Assembly (NCBI GenBank): GCA_022225965.2
Contig: JAKJXP020000035.1
Span: forward strand, 315,024 to 379,023
Reading direction: 5' to 3'
DNA: 64,000 nt
Origin: Diatrype stigma
Taxonomy: Eukaryota > Ascomycota > Sordariomycetes > Xylariales > Diatrypaceae
In this document: positions 58,672 through 64,000 of the stretch, piece after piece
Numbering within the stretch: position 1 is the first letter of the stretch
Layout of the letters: each line of letters opens with the position of its first letter
Notes under the pieces: model-generated
Seen by the model: the letters and a program-made list of their open reading frames with translations, nothing else
Database searches by the model: none
Told to the model about the DNA's origin: nothing
Translations under genes and position numbers: made by a program

Positions 58672-61600
58672 ATGTCGTCTACCATGGATTCAAAAATGGA
58701 AGCGCAAGAAGCTAACCCCGACTCCACGGTGGATCGTCGTGAGGGTAGTATTGCAAATGCAGAGGATGCCAAGGCGCTCGCCTCTGGTGAGGGTCAGTTG
58801 TGTAGCTCTCCCGAATCTAGCAAGAAGAAGGCGAAGGGCCGCAGCAAGAAAGCCAACAAGACTGCCGAGAAGCACACCGGCAAGTCCCACAAGGCAAAGA
58901 ACAGCAAGTCCAAGAAGGTCACTATCGAGAGTCCAGATAGCTCCTCCGATGACACTAGTGATGTCCAAGGTGCCGTATCTAGCTCGGATGAATCTACCGA
59001 GTCCGAAGTCGAGGTTCCGGATCCTAAGAAGAAGCTGGATCAGAAAAAACGACAAAGATATCGCCACAAAGCAACCAAGAAGTCCAAGCCTAGGAAAAAG
59101 GCCGCCGAAGTCGAGCAGAAATCATCAAACGACGATACGAGCGACTCCGACTCGGGGTCTGATGGCAATTCTGCGCCTGCCAAAGACCAGAACGCAAGTA
59201 ATGCATCTACGCAGCAACGAATTCAGGAGCTACAGCAACAGGTGCAACAGATGCAACGACAAGTCCTGTCAATGAACCTTGGAAATAATAACATGCTTCC
59301 TATGACTGGCTTTAACGGTGCCTCTCTTAATGCGAATGCTCTCGGGGCTGGAGGTCTGGCAACTGGTGGCCTAGGAACTGGCAACTATGGTACTGCTAAT
59401 TTTGGTACTGGCAACTTCGGGAACGGTGGGTTCAATCCTGGCTTTAGCAGCGGCTTCCATGACGATCTCGACCTCATTATGGGACGATCAAATCCCGGCC
59501 GTGGTAGTGCACGAAATAGGCGAATCGTCTTACCCCCGCCCGGTATCGGTGACCGTAGTCGAAGAAGCAGCAACGTGCTTGATGGCGATGGACTATTCGA
59601 CAACGGAGTAGAAGGCTCACTTCGGAATAAGGCCTTAAGAAGTGGGAAGACCGAGGCACAGCGCCTAGAGTTCAAGCGGGTCGACCAAGTCTGGGATTCT
59701 CATATTCATAATTACAAGCTTCAGGACACGGCCGAGGGTACGACCAATTCCAGCTACGATGGTTTCTTGTTCCACGTCCGCCGCACCTTCGACTGGGAGG
59801 GCAAGTACAAGGCTACCATCGTCGACATTAAGAGTAAATCCCTTCGGGAAGCCCTGCAGGATGTCATGGGCAACATTAAGGGTGTTAGCCTCGTCGAAGA
59901 GACGCCCAAGTTGGACCCTAACATGCTATTCCTGTGAGTTAAACTCAAGACCAATATCAGATACTGTGTTTCGTCAGTACTAACTATCTTGATAGGTATC
60001 TAGAAGACATTAGAGAGCATCGAGCTAATCTCAAATACCTGGAACCTACGGGCAAGACGCGTAAGGAGCGCAAGAAGGTGCAGGCTTGGATCAACGAGAA
60101 GCGAACCCATCTCAAGATTCTTCTCAAGTACCTCGACAAGGATTATGCTCAGACCAAGAAAAGGCTAGTAGTATTACTTCCCTAGGTTCCTAGCCTGACT
60201 TGCTGACGTTCTTGTAGCCTTTACCCCATGCTAGAGAACGGCCTAATTACTTTCGACCTCCTATGGGCTCTATGGAAACCGAACACCCTGGCCTACACCA
60301 CGACTTATGGCTCTAGCGATCAGCCTCGAGTCTTCAAGGTCGAGGTTGCAGATAAACACTATAGCATCATCAAAGGGGAGTACTACTATATTGAAGGCAA
60401 GGTAAGTTCTCCCTATGCCATTGTACTTACATTGAAGCCCGCTTACCCATGTTGGCAGTACTTGGAATTTGATGGCAAGCAATTCGGTTACGGTAGCATG
60501 TCCGAGGAGATTGGCGACTTCCGCGGCGCACGAAAAATCACAAGTCTAGGAACCTACCCACTGAAATATCACAAGAACGAGTCTCAGCTGTGCAAAGACC
60601 TCATCGAGCGAGGAAAGAAGTTTGTCAGTCTAAGTGGTGTCAACTACAAAAGTCACGTCGGCATGGCCTATTACAAGAAGAAGAAATCCGTTATCCGGGT
60701 CAACATAAATGGCCGTATCATGGTGGATGCTAGTACCCATCGTCGGATCAACCCGAACTATCCGATCTCCCTCGTTCGCCCGAAGGATCATGATGTTATC
60801 AGCGATGATGAGGATAGTGATGATGAAGCAGATGGCTGTGGCTGTGAGTCGGATGAGGACGCCGTCAGTGGCGGTGGTGCCATGGCCGCACTTGATAAGC
60901 CCACTCGAGTCAAGATGGTGACCAAGGTTTTCAAGGACAAAAAGGGGAGCGTACGAACTATGCGCATTCCGAAATCCTTCCTGGAAACAGATGACACCCA
61001 GGAGAAGCTTAGCAAGGTCTCGACTCAAGGGGAAAAGGAGGAGGATGAAACCGAAATTGACATCAAGGAAGAAGATAACGACGAGGCAGACAAGAACATC
61101 AAGGAGGAAGCCAAAGAAGAGGATACTACGCCCATTTTCTCGGATGAGGAGTATCTTATTGCGTCTCCTGTCGTTCTTGGATTCGCCTTTGCTGAGAAGC
61201 TCTGGCTGGAATTCACTGTCTCTGGGGTCAAGGAGATCATATGGAACGAGCAAGCCTATGACTCGTTGGTTTTGGAGTCCAAGACCAAGGCGATCGTCAA
61301 GGTTAGTGTGATACACTCAGATCCGGGTCCTATCAACTCCCAAGGACTTCTTCCTTCCATCGGACGACACGACACCGTATTATCACATAGAAGGCTAACA
61401 AACTATATTGTACAGGCTCTTGTAGAATCGCACAAGTACCACGCTGCCGAGAGCATCGACGACGTGATTCAAGGCAAGGGTAAAGGACTCGTTGCCGTTC
61501 TTCGTAAGTATCCCGAGCCTTCTCTCCTTCACGGTTGTGCTAATCTAGTTGCAGACGGTCCTCCCGGAACAGGGAAGACCTTGACAGCCGAAGGCATCAG

Positions 61601-62300
61601 CGAACTGCTTAAGTGCCCTCTCTACATGGTCTCTGCTGGTGAACTCGGTACCGATTCACGCTACCTCGAGTCGGAGCTGCAGAAAATACTCGATATATGT
61701 CACACTTGGGGCGCCATCTTATTGCTTGACGAAGCCGATGTGTTCCTGGAGAAACGAAGCATGCATGACATCCACAGAAATGCCCTTGTTGGCGTATTCC
61801 TGAGACAGCTCGAGTACTTCATGGGCATTTTGTTCCTTACTACTAACCGAGTTGAGGTATGTCGTGGTTATCTCCTTCCCCCTTACAATTAGTCTTCTGG
61901 GAGATGGTACCTATATACGGCAAAACCACTAACGAGTTTCTTCCGCAAACAGACCTTCGACGATGCATTCCAGTCCCGCATCCATATAGCATTACGGTAC
62001 GACGAATTGGACACTAAGGCGAAGAAGGCCGTGTTCAAGATCTTCATCGAGCGGGTGCGTGTTCTTGAGAAAGTAGACCTCATGCCGTTCACCGACGAGG
62101 ACTACAACACGTTGGCACGCCAGAACCTCAACGGCCGCCAGATCAAGAACGTGATCCGGACGGCGCAGGCGCTTGCCGTGAATAAGGCCCAACCCCTGAG
62201 CATGCTCCACATACGCGAGGTCCTCGACGTGCTGCAGCGGTTCGATCGCGACCTCAAGGGTGGCCCTGGCTATCAGGATGCCATGCGGAGCTACTTTTAG
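58672..62300 (+). CDS. AAA+ ATPase with DUF7025-like middle region
   Basis: Seven exons join in phase: 58672-59933, 59996-60163, 60218-60401, 60459-61301, 61416-61503, 61555-61856 and 61953-62300, giving 1064 residues. Residues 1-180 are Ser/Lys/Asp-rich and basic-acidic (nuclear-localisation-like), then a coiled Gln helix and a Gly/Asn/Phe repeat (GTGNYGTANFGTGNFGNGG). The middle (LYPMLENGLITFDLLWALWKPNT onward) is the DUF7025-type domain found before AAA cores in fungi. An acidic insert lies near 680-790. The AAA core has Walker A GPPGTGKT (850-857), Walker B ILLLDEAD (Asp907, Glu908), sensor-like FLTTNR and the TFDDAFQSRIH arginine region. These proteins are predicted remodelling ATPases of unknown target. 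The third exon is reached through a probable GC donor (AAAAG|GCTAGT). Introns 60402-60458 and 61302-61415 contain no stop and could be read as exon. Confidence 0.93.
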
Positions 62301-62930
62301 TCGCCTGGCTGGTATTTCCGACTCTCCATCGTCCGTCATTTCCTGCATTCACTGTCTTTTCCGGCAATGGTCACACTACGCCCTATGCATTTCGCCTCGT
62401 GGTTTCGGAGTTACGTTTCTTCTCAGGTTTCGTACATCGGTAGCAATGTTTGCCGTTAGACTAATAACATGCTGGGTAAAACAATAGGCTTACGGGGTTT
62501 GTCTGGGTCGGGGTGTTTTTCCATCTTTCACCTGTAACTATCCATCGATTTCCTTCCTCTAGGCTTCTTTCTCCCCCGTCAGCAAGTATTCACTTAGCAG
62601 TGTCTTGTCTATGCATGCTGCTATTCATCATACCGGGGTACGCTTATAGACAATGTATGTACTTGAATTCGCATGGATGATCCCATAGGGCATGGCAGGA
62701 TAGGGTAGGATAGAAAAGGGTTGGATGTGGATTACGACAGGGGCGTACGTACTACCTACTACTGAATGGTTTGGTTTCTATAGCACTTGAATTTTCTCCT
62801 TCTTTTCCTTGTCTTATTTTAAGCTGAGCAAGGGACAATTCATTATCCAAGTGGGGGAGGATGTAAGATGTTTATTGCTATTATATTGCCTGGTTACTCG
62901 TTTGGTTTTCTGTTTCTGCTGACTCTTCCG

Positions 62931-63018
<88 letters not shown>

Positions 63019-63876
63019 NNNNNNNNNCCCCCCCCCCCCCCCCCCCCCCCCCCCCCCACCCCTTCTTGTTCCGTTCGTTTCTCGTATCTGCACAGCTGGA
63101 TGATGATGGGCCTAGCCTGTCTTGTCTCCTTATTCGCCATTCTTCTCCCCCTTTCTCAGAAAGTGTATGTGATTATTGATACCGTGCCGACATTTGAGTT
63201 TAGGCAAAGGGGGTAGGGGGTAGAGGGTAAGGGGTAAGCAAATGGCTAGTCTAGGCAAGGCACGCCAGTCAGGTAATGCAAATACAGTGGCGGGCGGGTG
63301 TGTTCCTTCGAGGTCTGTCTTGTTCTGCTTTTCTTCTCGTCGTTCGAGAATAGGAGACAGCTGCGTGTGTAGTGATAGACATAAGCAATGTGATGTAACT
63401 TTAATCGAACAATTACTTCATTCCCCGGGGTGAGAACAGGAGATACGAGGTAGGCTGGTGGGTGAGCGGCATTATTATTCTAAAGAGAGTATGACAGCTT
63501 AACTTTCACTTGGTAGTCTGTAGCTGGATGCAATGAGAGGCAGACGAGTATCAAGCCTACTCCGTAAGCTGAGTCCGCTTGCTACTCCGTGATGGAATTG
63601 ATTGCTTTGCTGCTCTCTCCTACTATCGAATGGTGGTAGATTACAATATAACTAAGTATGCACGTAGTTGTCATTTCATTTAAGGCCGACCAATGCCTCC
63701 TGAGCGAGCCGTTGAACGCCGTCTACATGCGAGCTTCTTAACGAAACAGATACCATCACGATGTTCATCCAAACCACCCTGAGATGAGAGACAAGGCAAC
63801 AGAGGGGCACGCTTTTTCTGCCCCTCTTTCCTTTCCTTCCATTCGTTTGATAGTTGAACCCGAAAAAATACAATTA
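62301..63876. other. Convergent intergenic space with a sequence gap
   Basis: Holds the 3' ends of the AAA+ gene and of the gene at the right edge, plus an 85-G/9-N/30-C gap. No gene is seen; frames across the gap are artefacts. Confidence 0.55.
62934..63057. other. Sequence gap flanked by long G-run and C-run
   Basis: G85 (62934-63018), nine N and C30 (63028-63057). As at 17662-17735, the mirrored runs point to a read or gap-filling artefact, perhaps around a real poly-G tract. Confidence 0.85.
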
Positions 63877-64000
63877 TTAAAAGTCCATAGCCGACTCCCC
63901 CACCCCCTCATCCTCCATCTCGCCATCGGCGCCATCGTCGAAGTACTGCTCGGCATCGTAATCGCCGCCGTCCTCGTCGTCCTCGTAGTCGTCGTCTTCT
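63877..64000 (-). CDS. C-terminal end of probable RNA polymerase III subunit Rpc31 (partial)
   Basis: Only the last 40 codons lie in the window; the gene continues beyond the right edge. The minus-strand frame is very acidic and contains DYDAEQYFDDGADGEMED, ending SAMDF and TAA at 63879-63877. An acidic tail with a DYxxxYFDxG motif is typical of the Rpc31/RPC7 subunit of RNA polymerase III, part of the initiation subcomplex in the nucleus. The call rests on this short motif only; another acidic-tailed protein is possible. It converges on the AAA+ ATPase gene. Confidence 0.6.
   Translation of the reverse strand, partial: EDDDYEDDEDGGDYDAEQYFDDGADGEMEDEGVGESAMDF

Noticed and set aside
62814..63179. 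Gly- or Pro-run frames across the gap
   Set aside because: They translate the G/C homopolymers and the N positions.
1..64000. CRISPR arrays, operons or bacterial-type insertion sequences
   Set aside because: The gene structure is eukaryotic; the tandem repeats have no unique spacers of constant length.

Overview
The window looks like a stretch of a filamentous ascomycete chromosome (Pezizomycotina, probably Sordariomycetes). The signs are short spliceosomal introns (about 45-250 nt, GT..AG), a Clr5-domain protein, sugar-porter and JEN-type transporters, a metacaspase with a Gly/Pro/Tyr-rich leader, and long intergenic spaces rich in TAGG/CCTA steps. I could support 15 protein-coding genes (one partial at the right edge) and one decayed gene. 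Exon joins were worked out by hand from splice signals and family conservation, and reading phase closes across every gene.

Left third (1-14 kb): an intronless NmrA-type NAD(P)-binding protein; a 0.95-kb TIR element; a glutamine-rich protein of unknown role; an F-box/ankyrin protein; a frameshifted PhyH-type dioxygenase relic; a large ~30-bp minisatellite; and a metacaspase. Metabolic block (15-32 kb): a sugar-porter transporter, a salicylate-hydroxylase-like FAD monooxygenase, a short-chain dehydrogenase, a second sugar-porter transporter, a small Cys/His protein and an aldo-keto reductase. Together these read as small-molecule uptake and oxidation/reduction, possibly a loose catabolic neighbourhood.

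After about 6.5 kb with no recognisable gene come a Clr5-domain protein (38.6-40.2 kb), a JEN-family monocarboxylate transporter (42.5-44.5 kb), a second TIR element (45.5-46.1 kb), a Cys-rich protein with a 17-residue tandem repeat (49.4-50.3 kb), a TRP-like vacuolar cation channel (51.4-53.5 kb), a large AAA+ ATPase (58.7-62.3 kb) and the C-terminal end of a probable RNA polymerase III subunit Rpc31 (right edge).

The most unusual material is non-coding. Two short non-autonomous TIR elements each carry an internal hairpin-prone array; one also carries a tRNA-like A-box/B-box relic and a repeated GACGGTC motif. There is also a ~0.5-kb array of ~30-bp units, a short interstitial telomere-type repeat, a 21-nt microexon carrying a catalytic histidine, and a probable GC-AG intron. 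Two places with G-run/N/C-run structure are probably assembly artefacts.
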